Below are positions 25,760 to 33,771 of a stretch of DNA of 64,000 nt, one piece after another. The notes under the pieces were generated by a model that was given only the letters and a program-made list of their open reading frames with translations, did not search any database and was not told the origin of the DNA. This DNA is from G963668185 sp963668185 (lineage in GTDB: Bacteria; Chloroflexota; Dehalococcoidia; Lucifugimonadales; G963668185): contig OY764162.1 in the NCBI GenBank assembly GCA_963668185.1, positions 1,116,001 through 1,180,000 of the forward strand. The letters are read 5' to 3'. The translations under genes were made by a program, and so were the position numbers. Each line of letters starts with the position of its first letter. Position 1 is the first letter of the stretch.

Positions 25760-27010
25760 ATGACTGCATCGACGAGCGAGCGGCCGGCCGGCGTCGGCGG
25801 GCTGCTCAAGAGATGGACCGGCGCGTTCGCCGCGCGCCTGCGGGCGAACAGGGTCGCGCCGGCGCTGAGCGGCGATGCCGCGCACGCCTTGGGCACAGGC
25901 TCCGAGTGGAGGCCGCTGTCGTACGGCGAGTACTACCCCCGGTCCGTCCCCGTGTACGCCGCCATCAGGCTCCGCGCCGAGTCCGTCGCCCGCACCCCCC
26001 TGGTCGTGCGCCGCGCGCCGTCCGGCGGCCCCGGCGCCGGCGCCGGTTCCGGTTCCGGCCCCCCTCTCCCTCTGGGAGAAGACCACCCCATGCAGCGCCT
26101 GCTGGACATGCCCAACCCCTTCTGGACGCGCGGCGACCTGTGGCGCGCCACCGAGACGTACCTCGGCCTCTGGGGCTCCGCCTTCTGGGGCCTGGAGCGC
26201 GACGAGTCGGGCGCGGTCTCGGAAATCTGGCCGCTCAGGCCGGACAGGGTGCGCGTACTGCCGGACCCGGAGCGGTACGTCCGCGGGTTCGTGTACGGAT
26301 CGCCGCTCGGCGGCGCGCCCGTGCCGTACGTCCCGGAAGACATCGTGTGGTTCCGGTACTTCAACCCCCTCGACGAGTACGCCGGCCTGTCGCCCATGGC
26401 CCCCCTGCGCCTGTCGGCGGACATGGGGATGGACGCGCTGCGGGCCAACAAGTCCGCCCTCGGCAACGAGAGCCTGCCGGGCCTGATCATCGAGACGTCC
26501 GACTACCCCACGGACGACGAGGTGCGGGACTTCTACGACCGTTGGGAGTCGCGCTTCAAGGGCGAGGACAGGAGCAGGCGGCCCGCCCTGCTCAGCAAAG
26601 GCATGAAGGCCGCGAACCTCGGCTTCAGCCCGCGCGACATGGAGTACGTGCGCAGCCTGCGCTGGGGCCTCGAAGACGTGTCCCGCACCTTCGGCGTGCC
26701 CAAGCTCATGCTCGGCGACATGGAGCGCGCCACCTTCTCCAACTTCCGCACCGCCCGCCGCATGTTCTGGGAAGACACCATCCTCCCCCAGCTATCGTTC
26801 TACGAAGAAGCCCTCCAGCAGATGCTAGTAGCCCCCGAGTCCAACGGCGCCGGCCTCCGCGTCCGCTTCGACATCAGCGCAATCGAAGCCCTCCGAGAAA
26901 ACGAAAACGACCGCGCAACCCGCCGAACAGCATACGTCCGCGCCGGCATCATAACCATAAACGAAGCCCGCGCCGAACTAGGCCTCCCCCCAAAGGAGAC
27001 ATTTGCGTAA
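25760..27010 (+). CDS. phage portal protein (HK97 family)
   Basis: A 416-residue portal-like protein with RBS AGGAGGTGACGTC. Typical features are VPVYAAIRLRAESVARTPLVV near residue 53, DLWRATETYLGLWGSAFW, FRYFNPLDEYAGLSPMAPLR and DVSRTFGVPKLMLGD near residue 315. Portals form the dodecameric ring through which DNA enters the capsid. A GAGAGSGSGPPLPLGE segment near residue 95 is low complexity and includes a CCCTCTCCCTCTGGGAGAA repeat read in frame. No protease, capsid or tail gene follows, so the packaging segment is incomplete. Confidence 0.88.
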   Translation: MTASTSERPAGVGGLLKRWTGAFAARLRANRVAPALSGDAAHALGTGSEWRPLSYGEYYPRSVPVYAAIRLRAESVARTPLVVRRAPSGGPGAGAGSGSGPPLPLGEDHPMQRLLDMPNPFWTRGDLWRATETYLGLWGSAFWGLERDESGAVSEIWPLRPDRVRVLPDPERYVRGFVYGSPLGGAPVPYVPEDIVWFRYFNPLDEYAGLSPMAPLRLSADMGMDALRANKSALGNESLPGLIIETSDYPTDDEVRDFYDRWESRFKGEDRSRRPALLSKGMKAANLGFSPRDMEYVRSLRWGLEDVSRTFGVPKLMLGDMERATFSNFRTARRMFWEDTILPQLSFYEEALQQMLVAPESNGAGLRVRFDISAIEALRENENDRATRRTAYVRAGIITINEARAELGLPPKETFA

Positions 27011-27011
27011 C

Positions 27012-27160
27012 CATCATTCCGGCGAAGGCCGGAAATCCGGAACACAACCTCCGTCATTCCGGCGAAGGCCGGGAATCCGGAACACAACCTCCGTCATTCC
27101 GGCGAAGGCCGGAAATCCGGAACACAACCTCCGTCATTCCGGCGAAGGCCGGAATCCAGG
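27012..27160. repeat. tandem array of 40-bp units carrying the family B palindrome (four copies)
   Basis: Units read TCATTCCGGCGAAGGCCGG followed by RAATCCGGAACACAACCTCCG. The fourth ends with the normal GGAATCCAGGGGCGG tail. The linker differs from that in the 17095 array, so the two arrays expanded independently from the same palindrome. Confidence 0.92.
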
Positions 27161-27186
27161 GGCGGTCCGGGTGTGGCCTCTGGCCT

Positions 27187-27220
27187 CTTCCCCAGTCTGC
27201 TGGGGAAGACTGAGATGGGG
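27187..27220. repeat. family A palindrome closing the 27-kb array
   Basis: CTTCCCCAGTCTGCTGGGGAAG plus ACTGAGATGGGG. The upstream GGCCTCTGGCCT and downstream CAAGAGCG also match the 17329 copy and the type 2 MITE interiors, so a longer unit of about 50 bp is shared. Confidence 0.9.
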
Positions 27221-27331
27221 CAAGAGCGCCGTTGTCCAAGCACCGTCATAGAGTTATGCAAAGCTCTCCGATGCGGGAAGGTCAGACTCGATTGCGTTAG
27301 AATCTAACCATGACCGGCCAAGGAGGCGCTC

Positions 27332-27583
27332 ATGTCCGTGCTTACCAAAGAGATAGCCGCGTTCGACGAACTGAAAGAGCAACTGGAGGCAAAGCACCGG
27401 GACAGGTGGGTTATCTTCCGAGACGAGGAGTTGAAAGGCATCTACGACTCGCTGCACGATGCCGCAGTAGATGCCGCCCGCCGGTTCGGCCGGGGACCAT
27501 ACCTGATCCGGCAGGTAGGCGCGCCGCCTTTCAGATTCAAAGCGTTATTGGAAGCAAGACCGGCTCTCATAGCTCACTGGTAA
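27332..27583 (+). CDS. small DUF5678-like protein
   Basis: An 83-residue protein with a clear RBS (AAGGAGGCGCTC) and a -10-like TTAGAAT about 35 bases upstream. The pattern DRWVIFRDEELKGIYDSLHDAAVDAARRFGRGPYLIRQVG fits the small DUF5678-type fold found next to aspartic-protease-like or PIN proteins. Function unknown. It overlaps the convergent gene by 17 bases. Confidence 0.6.
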   Translation: MSVLTKEIAAFDELKEQLEAKHRDRWVIFRDEELKGIYDSLHDAAVDAARRFGRGPYLIRQVGAPPFRFKALLEARPALIAHW

Positions 27584-28445
27584 TGTCAGAACTCATATGG
27601 TCGCGTAACTCGTCATGTGCCTGTAGGTTCTTAATTAACCATAGATACTCATCCAAGAGAGCCTGACCTTGTAACTTCGCCAATGCCGAGATGATGTACT
27701 TGATTAGGTCCCATGTCATCATCTCCCTAAAGAAATGTGCCTCAGGCGGATCGAAATCGCTGTACGGACTAGTGTCAGTGCGCAAATAGTCCCAGTTACC
27801 GGAGAGTTTGGCGTCCTCCAAGTATGCGCCTTGCATGCCCGAAAAATCAGTTTCAGGGAAAAATAGTCCATCGTTTGACTTTAGATAGTTGGCCTCGTTC
27901 CGTTCATTAGTCTCCGCCTCATACCAAGCGGTTCCACTTACGAAAATGGGTTCTTCTCCCAAGACTGATGCCGCTTCTCCCGGGGGCTCGATTTCCGCCC
28001 AGTTACGGAAGAACCTCGAGAACATGCGCCATTGCTCCCTGTGGCTACCTCCGCCGCAACCGACCTCTCTTACTTTGGGATCATTCTTCTTGATGAGTAG
28101 GTATTCGTGACCTTTCTCGTCTGTACGGAGCAATAGCCGTTGATCAATAACGGCTATGCCCACTAGCCGTAACATGGCTGAGATACTATGGAATCGGGCG
28201 TAGTACAGGCATATCGATCCCCATGTAAGAAATCCTCCAGACCTGAGCCGACTACATGCTAGGTACGATACAAGCGATGCTTTGGTCAAGCGGTCAGCGT
28301 CATAGAGAAGTGCCGCATCCAAGCGCCTCCCGTGATCACTTATTTGAAACGGCCCTTTACCTGGCGGAAATGAGAGCCTAGTTGTGGCCACCGCTCCGAT
28401 ACGGACGCCGTTATAGTAGGAGAGTAATTCTTCGAGTGACTTCAT
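27567..28445 (-). CDS. unknown protein, lower-GC accessory gene
   Basis: A 292-residue protein I do not recognise. It is mainly helical, with SLVSYLACSRLRSGGFLTWGSICLYYARFHSISAMLRLVGI near residues 55-95 and FFREMMTWDLIKYIISALAKLQGQALLDEYLWLIKNL near the end, a layout seen in some HEPN-like and abortive-infection proteins, but no catalytic motif is clear. GC content is well below that of its neighbours, suggesting recent transfer. It lies 37 bases downstream of the large restriction-methylase gene on the same strand and may be a third component of that system. Confidence 0.5.
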   Translation of the reverse strand: MKSLEELLSYYNGVRIGAVATTRLSFPPGKGPFQISDHGRRLDAALLYDADRLTKASLVSYLACSRLRSGGFLTWGSICLYYARFHSISAMLRLVGIAVIDQRLLLRTDEKGHEYLLIKKNDPKVREVGCGGGSHREQWRMFSRFFRNWAEIEPPGEAASVLGEEPIFVSGTAWYEAETNERNEANYLKSNDGLFFPETDFSGMQGAYLEDAKLSGNWDYLRTDTSPYSDFDPPEAHFFREMMTWDLIKYIISALAKLQGQALLDEYLWLIKNLQAHDELRDHMSSDITSEL

Positions 28446-28482
28446 CTGTCCCTAGCGTTTCAAGAAGAAGGCCCCCGGTCCC

Positions 28483-31400
28483 TTACCGGTCATCGCGGCG
28501 CTGCTTGCCTTCGGTGACTTCGCCGCTGGATGGCATGCGGTGGAAGACGACGCGGGTCTTCTTGCCGCCGTGGATTTGCGGCTCGCGGGCCAGCTTGCGG
28601 CGTAGCAGGTCGATGGGGCCGTTTGGCTCGCACAGCGACTCGGGCAGGCCGAGCACGTCGACGATCAGGCGGCGGTCTAGCTCGGCGCGGGCGGGGTCCT
28701 CGTCTATCTGGTCGAAGGGCAGGAACCACTCTTGGCTCAGATCCTCGAATGCGGACTTTGCGGCGGCGGTCTGCTCATCGGTTAACGTCCGCACGTCGAG
28801 CGTGGGGATGTTCGGGATGCCGGTCACTGTGGTCCTGCCGCGTCCGGACTGGGTCTTGTTTGAGACCCACCAGTGCATCAGCAGGCCCAGCGTAGAATTG
28901 CACCACAGCGAGAATGCGTATTCGTGGTTCGCGTCCTCGAATATGACGGAAGGCCACGCCGTTCCGCCGATGCAGGGCCGCTCAGTCATGGCCACGATGA
29001 GGGACTGCGAGTTGAACTGCAGGTCAAGGTTGTAGTGGGCGCGGGTGGCCGTCGCCACGATGCGCCCCGCCCTTTGCATGATTTCATCTTGGGTAACGCC
29101 TCCCGACGCTCGCTTGATAAATCCCTCCGAGTCGGGAGCGACGACCAGCCTTCGCTCGCGTCTGGCGTTGTGCGCCCAAAGCATCGGGTAAGTGGGCACC
29201 GGGGTATCCGCCGGCTTGACCAACTCGAACGGGCCGCGCGGCGCTCCGGCACGGGTCTGTTCCGTAATGTCCCTGTGTACAGGGCCGCGCTCTGCAATGT
29301 TGCCCAAGCGGATGACCGGCAACTCGATGTTAGGCTCTGTGGGCCGCCCAACCGGCGCCAGCGCGCCGTGCTCTAGCTGGTACGCGGCCTTTGCAAGATC
29401 GCCGTCAGCGATTCCGGCCAACTGCCAAGGCCCGGTCTTAGGCAGTGGAGCGTCGATGGCAACGCCAAGCGATTCTTCACCCAACCGAAGGTGCACGACG
29501 CTCCCAGCGTCTTCAAGCCGCTGGACCTGGCCGGACTCCCGTACACGCGCGACTTCTGCCGCGAGCAGTTCTGCCATGACGGTGGACTGCGGCTGCCTGT
29601 TCAGCATGACAAAGGTCGCGCGTTTGGGTGACTCGCCGGACGCGACACGCCTTGCCACGAACAGGCACTCGGCCATGCCCGTGTCCGCAGAGAAGGAAGA
29701 CGCGTAAGAGCCAGGCCCGGCAACCGTGATAACGGTGATGTCTTCGTAACACTCTCGCCAGCGTTCTCGAATCGCGTTCCAGGAGCCACCGCTAATCGCG
29801 CTCAGCGGCAGCACCATCGCAACCGAGCCGTCCTTTCGTACCTTGCGGTGTGCTAACTCCACGAACTCAGACGCCTCGCCCGCGTTGCCATGGGACGGAG
29901 CGTTCCTAGTCAGCGCCTTAACTTGCGCCGACATTTCGGCCTGCTGTTTCGGAGTGGTCTCAAACGCGGCGTATGACGGTATCGGCACCTCTGAGTGTTC
30001 CGCCTCGTGGTTGGTCGGCCTGGTGAAGGGCGGGTTCATAATGACCAGATCGAACCTTCCGTGGCCCATGCGTGACACAAGGTCCCGCACTTCCTTGGGC
30101 GACCGGCCGCCGGCCGAAACCGCCGTAGCAGTGTCCATCAATTCCTGCTGCACGTGCTCTGCCAGCAGTTCCAGGGAGCCGACTGCCACCTTTCCGTTGC
30201 CCTGCCCGCCGTACGGCATGGTCAGTAGGCATTCGCCATCGAATGGAGTATCTGGATGGCTCCCAGCGAGCATCGCCGCCGTCAGGTGGACGGCTATGTT
30301 GATCACGTCAAGGCCCACCAGCCCATGCCGCATCATAGGCCCGTGAAGTTCACTTGGGTCGCCGCCGTGCAACTCGTGCATCAGGGACATCCGTTGGTAC
30401 CCCATGGACATAAGGGTCCCGGTGCCGCAGGCGAAGTCGCCGATCTGCGCGCCTGCCAGCGTCTCGCCGTCGCTCCAGTCCGCGCCTCCCGGGGGCCGGC
30501 TGGCGGGCAACGCGAGGGCGGCGAGCAAAGCCGCCGCTTCGGGTCGCGTGTAGTTGGTGGCGAGGAACTTTCGGTCGGCGATGAGCCTTTGGAACACAAT
30601 GCCGATCAGGTCGTGGGAGCGGGTCACGCCGCCGGCTACCAACTTCTGGCAGGTACGCCATAGCCAGTCCAGCGCGCCGTGGGCCGTGGCTGCCGGCATG
30701 TGGCCCAGCATCTCTTTAGCGGACCAGAAGATGGGCCAGTAGTTGACGGACAGGATACGTTCCCACTCCGCGCGGAGTTCGTCCGGTGAGAATATGTCGT
30801 TTGAACGGAAGTCTTCGACTTGCCGCAAGGCACGGATGGGACCTCCAGGTGTTTCCAGCACCTGAAACCCGACCTCGGCAAGGGACTCGTGGAAAATGAG
30901 GGCGTTAGCGATAACCGTCATGGCCATGCGCCGTGTCTGGCCTTCCTCGTCGTCGGCCTGGCCTAGTACACTGGCGATGTTCGCGCCGTGAGCGCTCCCG
31001 TACGCTTGACGCTGTGTGAAGTCCGCTGCCGCGTACCTCACGCCCTTCTCCAACTCTAGAGCAAGGGCGGCGATCCTGGGAGGCGGCACGGCTGCCCGAT
31101 GCACGAGCATGGCGAGGTCGCGCACACTGCCGGATATCCATCCTCTGACCGGCAGGCGTTCGGGTAAGCCGCGGATCTGGCGGGTGAAGAGTACGTACTC
31201 AAAGTCACTAGCCTGGGTTATGGCTTCCCGCAATGCGGAGCCATCAAGCGTGTGAAGGTTTGTGGGATAAACCAGCGCAATCGCCGTTTCAATCCTGCGC
31301 CCGGTACCGGCAACTGTGCGGCCCAAGCGCGCAGTGGCGTCGCTTTCAGCGCTGGCATGATCGGTGCGTTCGGCCTCGATGACGACGGGCCAGCCGCTCG

Positions 31401-31545
31401 CTTCCTCGATCAGGATGTCGGGACGACCGCCGCCTTCAAGCACGTCTCCGATCTGCTCAGTGCGCGTTGTCCAACTGCGCCGCAAGCCGGCGAGCACTTC
31501 GCCCAATGCAACGTTAAGGGTGTGCTCGTGCGTGCCGGTGGTCAT
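28483..31545 (-). CDS. single-chain restriction-modification-like protein: N-terminal nuclease, N6-adenine methylase core, C-terminal specificity region
   Basis: A 1020-residue protein from ATG 31545 (MTTGTHEHTL). Residues 40-60 read RPDILIEEASGWPVVIEAERT, a PD-(D/E)XK-like arrangement with E in place of the usual K. Motif I GDFACGTGTLM lies near residue 370 and motif IV DLVIMNPPFTR near 502, the gamma-class N6-adenine methylase order. The last 350 residues (LPVIRLGNIAERGP, then GIPNIPTLDVRTL) look like a target-recognition region. This layout is that of type IIG/IIL enzymes. A HigA-like regulator lies 59 bases upstream. The frame stays open upstream but that is not protein-like. Confidence 0.75.
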   Translation of the reverse strand: MTTGTHEHTLNVALGEVLAGLRRSWTTRTEQIGDVLEGGGRPDILIEEASGWPVVIEAERTDHASAESDATARLGRTVAGTGRRIETAIALVYPTNLHTLDGSALREAITQASDFEYVLFTRQIRGLPERLPVRGWISGSVRDLAMLVHRAAVPPPRIAALALELEKGVRYAAADFTQRQAYGSAHGANIASVLGQADDEEGQTRRMAMTVIANALIFHESLAEVGFQVLETPGGPIRALRQVEDFRSNDIFSPDELRAEWERILSVNYWPIFWSAKEMLGHMPAATAHGALDWLWRTCQKLVAGGVTRSHDLIGIVFQRLIADRKFLATNYTRPEAAALLAALALPASRPPGGADWSDGETLAGAQIGDFACGTGTLMSMGYQRMSLMHELHGGDPSELHGPMMRHGLVGLDVINIAVHLTAAMLAGSHPDTPFDGECLLTMPYGGQGNGKVAVGSLELLAEHVQQELMDTATAVSAGGRSPKEVRDLVSRMGHGRFDLVIMNPPFTRPTNHEAEHSEVPIPSYAAFETTPKQQAEMSAQVKALTRNAPSHGNAGEASEFVELAHRKVRKDGSVAMVLPLSAISGGSWNAIRERWRECYEDITVITVAGPGSYASSFSADTGMAECLFVARRVASGESPKRATFVMLNRQPQSTVMAELLAAEVARVRESGQVQRLEDAGSVVHLRLGEESLGVAIDAPLPKTGPWQLAGIADGDLAKAAYQLEHGALAPVGRPTEPNIELPVIRLGNIAERGPVHRDITEQTRAGAPRGPFELVKPADTPVPTYPMLWAHNARRERRLVVAPDSEGFIKRASGGVTQDEIMQRAGRIVATATRAHYNLDLQFNSQSLIVAMTERPCIGGTAWPSVIFEDANHEYAFSLWCNSTLGLLMHWWVSNKTQSGRGRTTVTGIPNIPTLDVRTLTDEQTAAAKSAFEDLSQEWFLPFDQIDEDPARAELDRRLIVDVLGLPESLCEPNGPIDLLRRKLAREPQIHGGKKTRVVFHRMPSSGEVTEGKQRRDDR

Positions 31546-31604
31546 TGCGGCATGGTATAGGAAAGCCTTAGAACTAACAAGCGATAAGTTAGAGGGAGCT
31601 TGTT

Positions 31605-31895
31605 TCAAGCGGACGCCGTCACCAGCGGCTCGATCGCGCTGACGTCCGTATTGGCGCGGGCTACGTCCAGGTCGTACATGCGCTGGAGGTTCAGCCAGAA
31701 GTCCGGGGTTGTGCCGAGGGCGCGCCCGATTCGCAGGGCCGTGTCGGCGGTGATGGCACGGCGGCAGTGCACGATGTCGCTGATGCGCACCTGCGGCACC
31801 CCGATAGTCTTGGCAAGGCGGTACTGGGTAACGCCCAGTTCTTCGATGAACTCCGCCAAGTGTTCGCCCGGGTGTATCGGTTCGTGGGTGGTCAT
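31605..31895 (-). CDS. HigA-family XRE regulator without an adjacent HigB
   Basis: A 96-residue protein: EPIHPGEHLAEFIEELGVTQYRLAKTIGVPQVRISDIVHCRR followed by GTTPDFWLNLQRMYDLDVA, the HigA/VapI pattern. No toxin gene is next to it; upstream is peptidase E and downstream, 59 bases away, the restriction-methylase gene. It could be an orphan antitoxin, or be used as a controller protein for the R-M gene, similar in principle to C proteins. The latter is inference. Confidence 0.82.
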   Translation of the reverse strand: MTTHEPIHPGEHLAEFIEELGVTQYRLAKTIGVPQVRISDIVHCRRAITADTALRIGRALGTTPDFWLNLQRMYDLDVARANTDVSAIEPLVTASA

Positions 31896-31940
31896 AGGTT
31901 GGCTCCGTGCTTGGTGAGTTGCGGGAGGCTTTACCCCATC

Positions 31941-32687
31941 CTAACCCACCACCCCCACCAGCGGCTCGTACCCTGCGCGCTGGGGCAGGGCGGCTTCGGT
32001 GACGCGGCCGCGGCGCTTGGTGAGCCTGTACGCGCCGGCGCCCTCGCGTGAGGTTATCACCCGGTAGGCGTCGTCCACGATTTCCAGGGCGCAGTGGTCG
32101 TCGATCGCGATGCCCACGCCGGAGTGTTTCAGGAACATCGCGTGGAAGTCGTCGCGGCGCGGGACGCCCGCGGTCGCGCTGTCGTAGTGCGGGCAGGCCA
32201 GCGCGTCCACCAGGCCCATGCCGCGCACCCTGACGTAGCTCCAGTCGTCCGGGTGGTAGAAGGACATCGAGTCGCTGTGGCCCCACGCGAACCAGCAGAT
32301 GCACCCCGCGCTCAGGCCGGACAGGACGATGCCACGCCGGTACGCCTCCTCCAGCACCGCGTCCACGCCGAGCCTCCGCCAGCGACGCATCATCATGAGC
32401 GTGTTGCCCCCGCCGACGTACACAAGATCGGCGGAGAGTATCTTGCGCTCCAGTTCTTCCCGGGACGGCGTGACGCCCAGCAGGTACAGCACGTCGGTCT
32501 CGCAGCCCAGCGCATCGCCGTAGGTGCGCTGGAAGCCGCGCCAGTACTCGCGCGAGTCGCTGCTTGCCGTCGGGATGAACAGCGCGCGCGGGCCCGACTT
32601 GCCGGTGAGTGCCACGACCCGCCTGTCGATGGCCAGCGTATCGCCCTCCGCCATCTTGCCCCCGCCTATGGCCACGAGTTTGGTCAA
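31941..32687 (-). CDS. peptidase S51 family protein (peptidase E/cyanophycinase-like)
   Basis: A 248-residue protein beginning KLVAIGGGKMAEGDT. The nucleophile elbow is GLSAGCICW near residue 125, with the VYVGGGNTLMMM strand before it, as in PepE and cyanophycinase, and GLVDALACPHYD later. It would hydrolyse alpha-aspartyl dipeptides or a related substrate in the cytoplasm. It overlaps the upstream acetyltransferase gene by four bases (ATGA), so the two are probably co-translated. Confidence 0.87.
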   Translation of the reverse strand: MTKLVAIGGGKMAEGDTLAIDRRVVALTGKSGPRALFIPTASSDSREYWRGFQRTYGDALGCETDVLYLLGVTPSREELERKILSADLVYVGGGNTLMMMRRWRRLGVDAVLEEAYRRGIVLSGLSAGCICWFAWGHSDSMSFYHPDDWSYVRVRGMGLVDALACPHYDSATAGVPRRDDFHAMFLKHSGVGIAIDDHCALEIVDDAYRVITSREGAGAYRLTKRRGRVTEAALPQRAGYEPLVGVVG

Positions 32688-33232
32688 GGTAGTTTGGCCT
32701 CTTTGGTTTGGATTGGCGGCATCCTAGCATCAGCTAAATCGTGGCGGAAGCGGACCTGGCGTCCGCCGTCGCGGGTTGCGCCGTCCCTGCGCCAGCCCGT
32801 GGTCTCGTAGAAGGCGATGCCCCGCTCGTATCCTTCGACGGTCCAGAGTATCGCCTCGCGGTAGCCGTCGGCTGCGAGATGGCGCAGTGCAAGCGAGATG
32901 AGCGCGGCGCCGACTCCGGTGCGCCAGTGAGGTTCGTCGACGGCGATCGTGTCTAGCTCGCCAAGGTTGGGATCGACGGGGTCACGGCTGGGGCGAATGC
33001 CAGCGAAACCGACTATCGTCCCAAGACGTTCGGCTACCCACCATCGATGCGGGGCGGAGCGGGCGAGGTCTCGACGCCAGCGCTCGGTGAGTTCAGGCGT
33101 CACTGTCCTGTCGGCCTGCGACAGCAGCGTGCCGAAGCTCGCGTTCCAGGAGTCGATGTAGATGTGGACGATGGCCTCGGTGTCAGCCGTCGTGGCTGAG
33201 CGGATCATTGGCGGTAGGGATGCCGAGGTCAC
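32684..33232 (-). CDS. GNAT family N-acetyltransferase
   Basis: A 182-residue protein; ATG at residue 9 (MIRSATTADTEAIVHIY) is the more typical start. Core GNAT features are LDTIAVDEPHWRTGVGAALISLALRHLAADGYREAILW, where the R/Q-x2-G-x-G/A acetyl-CoA loop appears as WRTGVGAAL, and AIAFYETTGW-like GIAFYETTGWRRDG. Substrate unknown. It overlaps the peptidase E gene by four bases. Confidence 0.87.
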   Translation of the reverse strand: MTSASLPPMIRSATTADTEAIVHIYIDSWNASFGTLLSQADRTVTPELTERWRRDLARSAPHRWWVAERLGTIVGFAGIRPSRDPVDPNLGELDTIAVDEPHWRTGVGAALISLALRHLAADGYREAILWTVEGYERGIAFYETTGWRRDGATRDGGRQVRFRHDLADARMPPIQTKEAKLP

Positions 33233-33237
33233 TTGTC

Positions 33238-33630
33238 CTAGTACATTATGGGATAAGTTGGTACGAGCCGCTGCTCGACCGGGTCCACGGCAAGCGCAAG
33301 GCCGTCGAGGGTGTACCTGCCCAGCAGCGGAGGAGACTCGCCCGAACCGAATGCGACGATGGTCGTCACAGTATCGCCGCCGATGGTAGCCATTGCTTGC
33401 GCATAGTCCATCTCTGCTCGTCGGCCGTCTGCCAGCAGGAACCTTCGCTGGCCCATCGGCTCGATGCCCAACTCGTGCAGCAGGCTGCCGGGCAGCGTGG
33501 TGAAGGCCGCGCCGGTGTCCACCGTTGCCTCTATGTCCCGCGCCCGCTGGCCGTCCATGCTGGAGATTCGAATCGGCCAGTTGAATGTGCCCATTCGGGT
33601 GACTCCTTCTTCGCCGGATACGGCACCCAT
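33238..33630 (-). CDS. retropepsin-like aspartic protease domain protein (second copy)
   Basis: A 118-130 residue protein; the likely start is ATG at residue 13 (MGTFNWPIRIS). The active-site loop reads ATVDTGAAFTTLPGSLLHELGI, followed by RRFLLADGRRAEMDYAQA and PPLLGRYTLDGLALAVDP. It shares layout with the protein at 7765-8169 but is clearly diverged. Ends five bases from the GNAT gene start region on the same strand, so possibly in one transcript with it. Confidence 0.72.
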   Translation of the reverse strand: MGAVSGEEGVTRMGTFNWPIRISSMDGQRARDIEATVDTGAAFTTLPGSLLHELGIEPMGQRRFLLADGRRAEMDYAQAMATIGGDTVTTIVAFGSGESPPLLGRYTLDGLALAVDPVEQRLVPTYPIMY

Positions 33631-33771
33631 TCTATCGGATTGCTGAATTCTGACGATGGCATGGTCCTGAGCCTGTCAAAGGGCAGCCCGCGCCGCCGTA
33701 AATGGGCGTGATTTTCGGGCGCATCGGCTAGACTTGACTTAGCTTCAGGCGGCGTTTGAGGTGCGATCGAG

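Noticed and set aside
28483..32730. One 1415-codon protein covering the methylase and the region upstream
   Set aside because: The part beyond 31545 is the antiparallel or out-of-frame shadow of the HigA-like and peptidase E genes; real protein features start at MTTGTHEHTL.
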